Positions 6,634-13,180 of a stretch of DNA of 13,180 bases are shown in pieces. Under the pieces are notes generated by a model. That model saw only the letters and a program-made list of their open reading frames with translations, was not told the DNA's origin and made no database searches. The position numbers and the translations under genes were made by a program. Source of the DNA: an uncultured Anaerolineales bacterium (GTDB lineage: Bacteria; Chloroflexota; Anaerolineae; Anaerolineales; UBA11657); the NCBI GenBank assembly GCA_913040765.1, contig CAJWIA010000019.1, forward strand, positions 1 to 13,180. Reading direction: 5' to 3'. Position 1 is the first letter of the stretch, and each line of letters opens with the position of its first letter.

Positions 6634-8817
6634 ATGTTCAAAGTCAAACCTAGTAATCCGTTCGCAATGAGCGCTATATTAATAGGTCTTGCGTGTTTTT
6701 TATCACCTGTGTTAACAGTGAGTGCTACTGGTTTACAAGATGTTGTTATGCATCAGATGCGATGTAAAGGCAAATCACCAACCTTATCGGTACGATCGTC
6801 TCCTGGAACTGAGTTTAAAGAAATAGCAAGGGTGAGCGCTATAAACGGTGTTGTTGTTGGGGATTTTGTTGACGGTTGGTACCGACTCTTAGGTAATACT
6901 GCAGTTGAAGGCTGGGTGTCGGCTAGGGATATCAACGGATGTGACTCGGAAAACCTGGCGTTTATGGGGAAAACAGAGCATGAAATGCGAATGGAGCTCG
7001 CAAGTGCTGGTTACCCTTTTGCAGGTTCAGCTTCACCAGATGAAATTTTACGTGTGTATGCTAATACAGCTGTGGGTATAGACACAAACAACAATGATAA
7101 TGGAAACCTTGTTCATTACAGGCCGGGGCACATGTCGTTGTCTACACGCTGGGCTTCGCAGGTTTCTCCAGACAACTCTCTACCTGACTATCCGAGACCT
7201 CAATTGGTGCGGAGTCAATGGTTGAATCTTAATGGTATGTGGGGCTTCCAGAGTGCAGTTGCGAACGAGTATCCACCTTTTAATAAAACACTTTCCAATA
7301 ATATATTAGTGCCCTTTCCTCCTGAATCAGCGCTGTCAGGAGTAATGAGTCATATAGACCGCGCATGGTACAGACGCGAGATTGAGATTCCATTAGTCTG
7401 GAACAATCAGAGAATAATACTCCACTTTGGTGCAGTGGACTGGGAAGCTACAGTGTATATTAATGGACACCATGTAGGCACTCATCAGGGTGGGTATGAC
7501 CCTTTCAGTTTTGATGTTACAGGTTTTCTCCATCAGTCAGGACCCCAAGAGATTGTTGTCGGTGTGTTCGATCCAACAGATAGTGGAGAGCAGGCACGCG
7601 GCAAACAAGTGCACAACCCTATAGATATATGGTACACAGCCTCTACAGGGATATGGCAAACAGTGTGGTTAGAGCCTGTGTCTGCAACTCATCTGGACTA
7701 TTTGAGGATTACACCAGATGTAGATCGCAGCGGGATTGTAGTGGAAACAGGGGTTGTAGGAGATTTGTCGTCGGTAATAGCACATCTGAAGATAAGCTCT
7801 AAAGGCAAGTTGGTTTCGAGTTATTCAGTCCCAGTAAACCAAAACTATTTCATTCCAATAAGAAATCCTGTACTCTGGTCCCCAGACAATCCTCATCTTT
7901 ATGATGTAGAAATAAATATTGTTAGTAATGGTACGATTGTTGATAAGATCACTAGCTATTTTGGTTTACGAAAGATTTCGATATCATATACTGGGAATGT
8001 GCCACGGATACATCTTAATGGACGTCCGCTGTTTCATGTAGGAGTTCTTGACCAAGGCTATTGGCCGGATGGTTTATACACAGCACCTACGGATGAGGCA
8101 CTTGCATACGACATTGATATGGCCAAGCAGTTTGGTTACAATCTTGTACGAAAACACATGAAAATTGAGCCTCAACGTTGGTATTATTGGGCAGATCACA
8201 AAGGGATTTTGGTATGGCAGGATATGCCAATGGGAAACAACTGGTCTGACTGGGGAAAACACATTTACAACAAAGAACTAAAACAAATGATATTGAATCT
8301 TTACAATCATCCCTCTGTAGTAGCTTGGGTGTTGTTTAATGAGCGTTGGGGAGAATTTGATGTTAGTGGAGTTACTGAGCATGCAAAAACATTGGACCCA
8401 TCACGATTGGTAGTTGGCGCTACAGGATATGCTGACGAAGGTGCTGGCGATATAGTAAGTTATCATTCATACAATCAGATATATTTTCCTGAAGTCAGCA
8501 ATGGTGAAGCACGGATTCTTGCAGAGTGGGGAGGACTGGGTTTGCCAGTGAGCGGACATTTGTGGACAGAAGATAGTTGGCGATGGGGAGAACCAAGCTA
8601 TGTACAACCGGTAACAGATACTAACAATTTCATAGAATGGTATCGTAAATACGTCGACCAAATTGGAGTCTTGAGACAAAACTTAGGGTTAAGTGGCGCG
8701 ATTTATTCGCAAATTGCTGATGTAGAGAGAGAATCCACTGGTCTGATAACTTATGATCGTGCGACAGTAAAGGTGGACCCTATATTAATGCGTTCTATAC
8801 ATTCGACTTTACGTTGA
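6634..8817 (+). CDS. Secreted glycoside hydrolase family 2 enzyme with N-terminal SH3b domain
   Basis: This is a retaining glycosidase of the beta-galactosidase/beta-glucuronidase family, predicted to be exported. Counted from ATG 6634 it has 727 residues. Residues 1-31 form a signal peptide (FKVK start, hydrophobic core, cleavage near TVSA). Residues 44-103 are an SH3b-like module (LSVRSSPG, then EGWVSARDINGC) bracketed by Cys44 and Cys103. About 160-347 is the GH2 sugar-binding jelly roll (LNLNGMWGF, AWYRREIEIP, YINGHHVG). About 350-445 is the Ig-like domain. From about 448 comes the TIM barrel, with the acid/base Glu570 in LFNERWG and the probable nucleophile Glu631 in LAEWGG. In-frame TTG codons at 6586 and 6607 are alternative starts; 6607 has a G-rich possible ribosome site nine bases upstream, while ATG 6634 gives the most ordinary signal peptide. 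Convergent with the GT4 gene. The sugar cleaved is unknown. Confidence 0.88.
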   Translation: MFKVKPSNPFAMSAILIGLACFLSPVLTVSATGLQDVVMHQMRCKGKSPTLSVRSSPGTEFKEIARVSAINGVVVGDFVDGWYRLLGNTAVEGWVSARDINGCDSENLAFMGKTEHEMRMELASAGYPFAGSASPDEILRVYANTAVGIDTNNNDNGNLVHYRPGHMSLSTRWASQVSPDNSLPDYPRPQLVRSQWLNLNGMWGFQSAVANEYPPFNKTLSNNILVPFPPESALSGVMSHIDRAWYRREIEIPLVWNNQRIILHFGAVDWEATVYINGHHVGTHQGGYDPFSFDVTGFLHQSGPQEIVVGVFDPTDSGEQARGKQVHNPIDIWYTASTGIWQTVWLEPVSATHLDYLRITPDVDRSGIVVETGVVGDLSSVIAHLKISSKGKLVSSYSVPVNQNYFIPIRNPVLWSPDNPHLYDVEINIVSNGTIVDKITSYFGLRKISISYTGNVPRIHLNGRPLFHVGVLDQGYWPDGLYTAPTDEALAYDIDMAKQFGYNLVRKHMKIEPQRWYYWADHKGILVWQDMPMGNNWSDWGKHIYNKELKQMILNLYNHPSVVAWVLFNERWGEFDVSGVTEHAKTLDPSRLVVGATGYADEGAGDIVSYHSYNQIYFPEVSNGEARILAEWGGLGLPVSGHLWTEDSWRWGEPSYVQPVTDTNNFIEWYRKYVDQIGVLRQNLGLSGAIYSQIADVERESTGLITYDRATVKVDPILMRSIHSTLR

Positions 8818-8828
8818 ACGGAACATTA

Positions 8829-9959
8829 TTATGATATAGCCTGCCGGTAAATTTGCAAGGTATCAACAGCGGTTTGTTCCCAACTAAACTTAGCAGATTG
8901 TAATAAGCCACGGTTTTGTAGGTCAGCAGCAAGGGTTTCGTCTACAATTAAACTTATCATAGCCGCCCCTAGTTCGCGGGCATCCACGGGGTCTGAGATA
9001 AGATAAGCAGCATCTCCTACAATTTCCTTCAGTGCACCTGAACCTGTTGTTACTACTGGTACACCACAGGCCATAGCCTCTAGAGGAGGCAACCCGAAGC
9101 CTTCGTAGCTTGAAGGAAATACAAAACAGGAAGCTAGTTGATATAGCGCAGTTTTGTCTTCCTCTTTTACCTCTCCAATGAATCTTACGGTATCACTTAT
9201 TCCGAGACTGTTGGCAATGTCTGGCAAATCATCATATAGATAGCCGTCTGGGTTTTTTGGTAGTCGACCTGCTATTACCAAGGGGCAGTCCTCACTGGCT
9301 ATAGGTTGTGCCCAGGTCCATGCTGCCAACAAATGCCGTAAATTCTTGTGTCGTTGAAAACCACCTAAATACAGGATGTAGGTATCCGGAAGATTATAGT
9401 TTGTGCGCACCTTGTTAGATGCAACAGGATTTTGCTGTGGACTGTAAACATCGTCAGCTCCTAAATGTACTGTATGAACTTGCGTCTCTTTTACTTGAAG
9501 ATTAGCTACTATGTCATCGTGGGATCTGTTTGAATCTGTAATGATGTGGGATGCACCTTGTGTTGCTGCGGCTGCTAGGGAAGTGTATACACGATGAAAC
9601 AAAGAACGACTGTGCTCAGGTAGAAGTAGAGGAATAATGTCATGTACAGTCACAACCATAGGGCAAGGCGACTTAAAGGGTGGAGCCCAGTAGGGTATAT
9701 GTAGTACATCAGCCCCTATCTGTTTAGCAGTTTGAGGTACTACGATTTGCTCAAAATATAACTTGTTGATTTGTCTGTCAACAGTATTACGCACGTGAAG
9801 GGTACAAGATTCAGGCAATCTTTTTGAGATTGGCGCTATTACATGAATGTCCATACCCGAACCTGCATTGCTAAGATACTTTAATAGTAAACGGAGATAT
9901 TGTCCGGAACCAGTGTTAGGATTGTGAAAGAACCATCCGTTGATTAGCACTCGTGACAT
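8829..9959 (-). CDS. Glycosyltransferase family 4 protein (GT-B fold)
   Basis: A 376-residue cytoplasmic glycosyltransferase that would transfer sugar from a nucleotide-sugar donor, retaining the anomeric configuration. The N-terminal domain opens with RVLINGWFF and the acceptor-side glycine motif TGSGQY (16-21), and contains VTVHDIIPL (103-111). The C-terminal donor-binding domain opens with YILYLGGFQRHKN and carries the EX7E motif: Glu286 and Glu294 in SSYEGFGLPPLEAMACGVPV. Length is normal. I chose ATG 9959 because the conserved first strand follows at once; the frame extends to a TTG at 9989 but the extra residues match nothing. No convincing ribosome site precedes the ATG and the upstream AT-rich stretch reads close to a -10, so a very short leader is possible. 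It ends 11 bases from the GH2 stop. Acceptor and donor are unknown. Confidence 0.92.
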   Translation of the reverse strand: MSRVLINGWFFHNPNTGSGQYLRLLLKYLSNAGSGMDIHVIAPISKRLPESCTLHVRNTVDRQINKLYFEQIVVPQTAKQIGADVLHIPYWAPPFKSPCPMVVTVHDIIPLLLPEHSRSLFHRVYTSLAAAATQGASHIITDSNRSHDDIVANLQVKETQVHTVHLGADDVYSPQQNPVASNKVRTNYNLPDTYILYLGGFQRHKNLRHLLAAWTWAQPIASEDCPLVIAGRLPKNPDGYLYDDLPDIANSLGISDTVRFIGEVKEEDKTALYQLASCFVFPSSYEGFGLPPLEAMACGVPVVTTGSGALKEIVGDAAYLISDPVDARELGAAMISLIVDETLAADLQNRGLLQSAKFSWEQTAVDTLQIYRQAIS

Positions 9960-10042
9960 ATATATGGTATTTTTAATGTGGCAGCTCAAACCTAGACAAA
10001 ATCAGTCGATTTAGGTAGAATTTAATCAACGGAATTAAATTG

Positions 10043-10048
10043 TAAAAT
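10043..10048 (+). promoter_or_regulatory. Possible -10 box of rpsT
   Basis: TAAAAT stands 18 bases before the TTG start and just upstream of the ribosome site. Its -35 position (about tttaat, 10021-10026) is weak. If real, transcription would begin near 10055, inside the GAGGT ribosome site, so a promoter further upstream within 9960-10040 is at least as likely. Confidence 0.22.
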
Positions 10049-10053
10049 AATGT

Positions 10054-10058
10054 GAGGT
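10054..10058 (+). promoter_or_regulatory. Shine-Dalgarno of rpsT, fixing a TTG start
   Basis: GAGGT lies seven bases before TTG 10066. There is no in-frame ATG near the conserved S20 N-terminus, so this site together with the protein match decides the start. It is the strongest ribosome site seen in the window. Confidence 0.75.
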
Positions 10059-10065
10059 CACAAAA

Positions 10066-10338
10066 TTGGCAAATATTAGGTCGGCTAAGAAGCGTATAAG
10101 ATCGGATGCGAGAAAAGCAGTACGAAACCGTACAAAGAAGTCTGACCTGAATACGTCTATACGTAACGCTAGAGAAGCGCTTTTGGGTAACGATTTTGAG
10201 GTAGCAAAAGAAGAAGTAATGAGTGCAGTTAGCAAGCTGGACAGAGCAGCTGAAAAGGGTGTAATACATCGAAACAATGCTGCTCGACGTAAGAGCAGGC
10301 TGATGAGGAGTTTGGCTGAAATTAGTCAGCCTGAGTGA
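10066..10338 (+). CDS. rpsT: 30S ribosomal protein S20
   Basis: S20 binds 16S rRNA and helps assemble the small ribosomal subunit. The 90-residue product is a full-length, strongly basic, mostly helical protein with the family pattern: MANIRSAKKRIR at the start, a middle with AAEKGVIHRNNAARRKSRL, and a short tail. The start codon is TTG with GAGGT seven bases upstream. E. coli rpsT also begins with UUG, where the poor start codon takes part in autogenous repression, so similar control could operate here (inference). The gene stands alone with its own terminator just downstream and is divergent from the GT4 gene. Opposite-strand frames across it are shadows. Confidence 0.97.
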   Translation: MANIRSAKKRIRSDARKAVRNRTKKSDLNTSIRNAREALLGNDFEVAKEEVMSAVSKLDRAAEKGVIHRNNAARRKSRLMRSLAEISQPE

Positions 10339-10369
10339 TGTAGGCACTGTTGTTCCCATGTTTGGCAAT

Positions 10370-10401
10370 AACCCGCTAGAGTCATTACAAGCGGGTTTTT
10401 T
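10370..10401 (+). terminator. Rho-independent terminator after rpsT
   Basis: AACCCGC (10370-10376) pairs with GCGGGTT (10391-10397), giving a 7-bp GC-rich stem with a 14-base loop, followed by a T-run through 10401. It begins 31 bases after the rpsT stop. Reading leftward the T-run is missing, so it serves rpsT and not the regulator gene. Confidence 0.85.
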
Positions 10402-10477
10402 GATTTAGCACCTAAACAACATTGTGTGTCTTGCTTAACTATCATGAGTATCGGTCAAGACCTACCTGTCAGTGCAA

Positions 10478-11164
10478 TCAAACACCATGTTTGTTATTTG
10501 TGTTAGACACATCTAGGCGATAACCTTTGCCACGTACAGTTTTGAGTAAGCGAGGGTCCAACGGGTCTTTTTCTATTGCACGTCTTAACCAACTTATATG
10601 TACGTCTAGCGTTCGAGTGTCCCCAAGATAATCGGTTTCCCATACTTGTTTTATTAAATGTTTTCTAGACACCGTGCTGCCTGCCCGATTTGCCAAAACT
10701 TGCAACAGTTTTGTCTCTTTAGGAGTAAGACGCTTTTCTTTGTCCCAACACTGAACTCTTCGTTGCTTAATACTAAGCTTTAGAGGACCTAGTTCGCGCC
10801 AGGTGCCGGCTGGGAGTGGCGCAAGACGCTTAACTGCGTTGAGTAATTTACGCGAGGTAAATGGCTTTACAAGGGTTATATCAATATAAGGTTTGTGTGT
10901 TAGTTTGGTATTTTCTCCCACCAACAAAACAAGCTTACATTTTTTGTATGATTTATGTAAACGATGGGATAGCCGTGTGCCACTTGTGCGCATAGATGCT
11001 GCGTCTAAGACAATAATGTCAGGCGCAAATTTCCGAATCTTGTCCACTGCTTTAGATGTGCTATTCTCGACTCGAACTATATGGTTGCTCTTTAGGAGGT
11101 CAACAGAATAGGAGCGAGTGTTGACTTTTCTAGCTTCAATTAACAGGATTTTGACACCTGTCAT
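10478..11164 (-). CDS. OmpR/PhoB-type winged-helix response regulator with degenerate receiver
   Basis: A 228-residue DNA-binding regulator. Residues 4-115 have the size and pattern of a receiver domain (VKILLIE, PDIIVLD, LVKPFTSRKLL). The expected phosphorylated Asp54 and the conserved Lys100 are present, but the acidic pair is Glu10-Ala11 and the switch Thr/Ser position reads VGEN, so metal binding and phosphorylation are doubtful. Residues 124-218 form a complete Trans_reg_C winged helix (RLTPKETKLLQVLANR, TLDVHISWLRRAIEKD, TVRGKGYRL). I start at ATG 11164 because AAAGG stands seven bases upstream; the frame extends to GTG 11182. No histidine kinase is adjacent, so it is an orphan here. 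It is divergent from pyruvate kinase, whose promoter lies in the same gap; control of that gene is possible but unproven. Confidence 0.9.
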   Translation of the reverse strand: MTGVKILLIEARKVNTRSYSVDLLKSNHIVRVENSTSKAVDKIRKFAPDIIVLDAASMRTSGTRLSHRLHKSYKKCKLVLLVGENTKLTHKPYIDITLVKPFTSRKLLNAVKRLAPLPAGTWRELGPLKLSIKQRRVQCWDKEKRLTPKETKLLQVLANRAGSTVSRKHLIKQVWETDYLGDTRTLDVHISWLRRAIEKDPLDPRLLKTVRGKGYRLDVSNTNNKHGV

Positions 11165-11241
11165 ACACAAACCTTTTGACACACAAACTTAATGTTATGG
11201 AACATTTATATTTTTAGAAATCACGCAGAATAAGGAATGGC

Positions 11242-11270
11242 ATTATACTGACACATTGGATTGATGGCAA
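11242..11270 (-). promoter_or_regulatory. Strong sigma-70-type promoter of the response-regulator gene
   Basis: On the minus strand TTGCCA (11265-11270) is followed after exactly 17 bases by TATAAT (11242-11247). This is the closest match to the full consensus in the window. Initiation near 11235 would give a leader of about 70 bases, containing the AAAGG ribosome site before ATG 11164. Confidence 0.72.
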
Positions 11271-11318
11271 GTCTTAAATAATGTTGGAAAGCTTCAATAC
11301 TCCATATCTACCAAGGTG

Positions 11319-11324
11319 TATAAT
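11319..11324 (+). promoter_or_regulatory. -10 box (TATAAT) of pyruvate kinase; argues against an upstream GTG start
   Basis: A perfect TATAAT follows directly after GTG 11316, the first codon of the longest frame. Initiation near 11331 would exclude that GTG and leave a leader of about 24 bases to ATG 11355. The -35 region is weak (TTCAAT at 11293-11298 is 20 bases away). No clear Shine-Dalgarno is seen in the leader. Confidence 0.5.
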
Positions 11325-11354
11325 CACAACAAAATATTGGCATGGACATGGCAT

Positions 11355-12812
11355 ATGATTGAGGAATCTCTAAAGACGAGCATTATCTGTACTATAGGAC
11401 CAACCTCTGATTCAGAGGATACATTAGCAGCAATGATGACAGCAGGCATGAATGTAGCGCGCCTAAACTTTTCGCATGGCACTATTGAGTATCATGCTGA
11501 GGTCATAAGGCGTATACGCAAAGTTGCTGCTTCTATGGAATTGCCGGTTGCAATATTGCAGGATTTACAAGGTCCTAGAATTCGGATTGGTGATTTTGCA
11601 GATGGGACTATGGTTCAACTAGAATCTGGGAACAAGTTTGTTATTACAACAGATATTGTGGAGGGTAATTCAGAGAGAGTTAGCACAGACTATATTAAGT
11701 TACCCAAATTGGTTAATAATGGCGATTTATTATTGCTTAACGATGGAGCTTTGGAACTACAAGTGCAGTCCACAACCAATACCGAAATAGTAACCCAGGT
11801 AAACATAGGAGGATCCCTGCCAGCTAGGAAAGGGATAAATATTCCAAAACTTTCGGTTGATATGGGTGGAATCACCAGCAAAGATCTAAGCGACTTGGAG
11901 TTCGGCTTAAGTCAAAAGGTAGATTACGTAGCTGTTTCATTTGTACAGAACGATAAAGATATTATAGCTGTGAGGAAGGCAATATTGGACCTAAATCCAG
12001 AAAGATCTCACACACCTATAATATCCAAGCTCGAGCGTCCGGGTGCGATCGATAACCTAGACTCAATAGTTAGTGTGAGCGATGGAATTATGGTTGCTCG
12101 AGGAGATTTGGGAGTAGAGATTGGTGTTGAGAAGGTACCTTCCGTACAGAAAAACATTATAGAGCTAGCTAATCTGAGAGGCAAATTTGTCGTAATAGCC
12201 ACTCAGATGCTTGAAAGCATGATACATTCACGTAGACCAACTAGGGCTGAAGCGTCTGATGTAGCTAATGCAATTTTTGATGGAGCAGACGCAGTGATGC
12301 TTTCAGCTGAGACAGCTGTGGGGGCTAATCCGATAGATGCTGTTACGATGATATCAGAGATAGTGCGTGAAGCTGAAAAACACGAACATGAATGGGGCCA
12401 TTTTGTGGAAAATATGAGCCTCAATAGCGACAAATTGAAGGCTTTGGCCTTATCAAGGGCAGCACGAGAGTTAGCTGAAACGCTAAATGCATCGGCCGTG
12501 GCTGTATTTAGTCGTAGCGGGAGCACAGCTACATTAGTGTCGAAAACTCGGCCACCAGTTCCTGTTGTGGCTTTTACCACAGAAACGGAGACTTATAATC
12601 GGATGGCTCTTCTAAGAGGGGTGGTTCCTTTTGTAGTGCCAAGAGCAATGGACCTTGAAGAGATTACCAGATCTGCGGAGCATGTTTTACTTAAATCATC
12701 CAACATGAAAGAAGGGGATAAAATAGTTATTATTGCAGGTCTACCGATAGAGGACATGCGATCGGCTAATATTGTATTGCTATACACTATTGGCGAGAAC
12801 ATAAAAATTTGA
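11355..12812 (+). CDS. pyk: Pyruvate kinase
   Basis: Converts phosphoenolpyruvate and ADP to pyruvate and ATP, the last step of glycolysis, in the cytoplasm. From ATG 11355 it has 485 residues, the normal length for a form without the extra C-terminal PEP-utiliser domain found in some Firmicutes. Conserved features in order: KTSIICTIGPTS (7-18); MNVARLNFSHG (32-42), with Arg36, Asn38 and Ser40; DLQGPRIRIG; the small B domain; ISKLE with Lys225 and metal ligand Glu227; VARGDLGVE with metal ligand Asp251; and the signature VIATQMLESMI with Thr283, followed by RPTRAEASDVANAI. The C domain carries SRSGSTATLVSKTRP. The frame runs upstream to GTG 11316, but the TATAAT overlapping there favours ATG 11355, which lies just before the first conserved strand. 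Convergent with the holin-like gene. Confidence 0.97.
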   Translation: MIEESLKTSIICTIGPTSDSEDTLAAMMTAGMNVARLNFSHGTIEYHAEVIRRIRKVAASMELPVAILQDLQGPRIRIGDFADGTMVQLESGNKFVITTDIVEGNSERVSTDYIKLPKLVNNGDLLLLNDGALELQVQSTTNTEIVTQVNIGGSLPARKGINIPKLSVDMGGITSKDLSDLEFGLSQKVDYVAVSFVQNDKDIIAVRKAILDLNPERSHTPIISKLERPGAIDNLDSIVSVSDGIMVARGDLGVEIGVEKVPSVQKNIIELANLRGKFVVIATQMLESMIHSRRPTRAEASDVANAIFDGADAVMLSAETAVGANPIDAVTMISEIVREAEKHEHEWGHFVENMSLNSDKLKALALSRAARELAETLNASAVAVFSRSGSTATLVSKTRPPVPVVAFTTETETYNRMALLRGVVPFVVPRAMDLEEITRSAEHVLLKSSNMKEGDKIVIIAGLPIEDMRSANIVLLYTIGENIKI

Positions 12813-12858
12813 TCAATACTAATTGCTTGTGGAACTGGCGATTAGACTTAGTACGCTA

Positions 12859-13180
12859 CTAGTCGTTGGGTTGCCGCTGAGCAGCTTCTATTCGAAACTT
12901 CATTAACTGAGCTTCTATCATTCCATCGATTAGGTCGTGTGGAACGTTAATGCCATGTTGGGACAAATAATCAGTAGCTAGATTTACTGCGTAGGTTTTC
13001 TTTTCTTCAGCGAGATTCAAGCCAGTTTCTAGTGCCTTGCGTTTTATGTCACTTTGCTCTGCTGCCAAAACTGATGACTGGACTGCTCGCGACAGTAAAT
13101 CAGAGCGTGCTTTAGCTGATTCTGCGTTCCCACTAGAGTTGTGGAATTGTCGTAATACCTCGGACTCAATCAAACCTGCT
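12859..13180 (-). CDS. LLH-family holin-like protein, partial, N-terminus beyond right edge
   Basis: About 107 residues are visible, ending at the TAG at 12859. The frame stays open to the window edge; the TTG at 13173 is only an internal candidate start. The visible part is helical and charged. It has AVQSSVLAAEQ, then EEKKTYAVNLATDYLSQHG, then a variant of the motif DxIxxxIEAxL (HDLIDGMIEAQL), the pattern of the C-terminal region of phage LLH-type holins, which in full length have an N-terminal membrane helix. That helix, if present, lies outside the window. No phage genes surround it and it converges on pyk, so a resident membrane protein with this fold is as likely as a prophage remnant. 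The call rests on pattern memory only. Confidence 0.45.
   Translation of the reverse strand, partial: AGLIESEVLRQFHNSSGNAESAKARSDLLSRAVQSSVLAAEQSDIKRKALETGLNLAEEKKTYAVNLATDYLSQHGINVPHDLIDGMIEAQLMKFRIEAAQRQPND

Noticed and set aside
9973..10368. Minus-strand frames opposite rpsT (131 and 80 codons)
   Set aside because: They mirror the S20 gene, whose protein match, ribosome site and terminator are clear; the translated sequences show no recognisable family.
10453..10462. GGTCAAGACC inverted repeat downstream of the regulator gene
   Set aside because: A four-base stem with a two-base loop and no T-run; too small to be a terminator or a supported operator.
12859..13180. Prophage at the right edge
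   Set aside because: Only a single holin-like partial frame is visible; no integrase, attachment site, structural or lysis partner gene is present in the window.

Overview
The window looks like ordinary bacterial chromosome of moderately low GC, with a block of envelope and carbohydrate genes set between housekeeping genes. Taxonomy is inferred, not proven. A GT-C glycosyltransferase with a C-terminal beta-sandwich, a cell-surface protein combining LysM and SdrD-like modules, an orphan winged-helix regulator with a degraded receiver, and starts lacking Shine-Dalgarno sequences all recall Chloroflexota (SAR202/Dehalococcoidia or Anaerolineae type). No tRNA, rRNA, CRISPR array, insertion sequence, integrase or phage structural gene was seen.

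Layout. (1) 1-1367, minus: uvrC, missing its C-terminus at the left edge. (2) 1471-3000, plus: a secreted, membrane-anchored multidomain surface protein. (3) 3001-3408: a long spacer with no convincing gene. (4) 3409-5361, plus: a GT39-like membrane glycosyltransferase, convergent with (5) 5366-6409, minus: an NAD-dependent epimerase/dehydratase. (6) 6410-6633: a divergent regulatory region holding a possibly structured leader. (7) 6634-8817, plus: a secreted SH3b-GH2 glycoside hydrolase, convergent with (8) 8829-9959, minus: a GT4 glycosyltransferase. (9) 10066-10338, plus: rpsT (ribosomal protein S20), with a TTG start and a clear terminator. (10) 10478-11164, minus: an OmpR-like regulator, divergent from (11) 11355-12812, plus: pyruvate kinase. 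(12) 12859-13180, minus: a partial protein resembling the C-terminal part of LLH-family holins.

How the genes may work together. The GT39-like enzyme, the epimerase, the GT4 enzyme and the secreted GH2 enzyme could jointly build, modify or turn over an extracellular glycan, and the surface protein could bind glycan. The genes alternate in strand, so they are not one operon, and each would need its own promoter. This joint role is inference from proximity and family.

The most notable signals are non-coding. Two envelope genes share an identical extended -10 box (GTGCTATAAT) so close to their start codons that their mRNAs should be leaderless or nearly so. The GH2 gene has a leader in which a C-rich 7-mer can pair with a G-rich 7-mer that resembles a ribosome binding site. 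The regulator gene has a near-consensus TTGCCA-N17-TATAAT promoter. I found no clear evidence for a wholly new multi-gene system.
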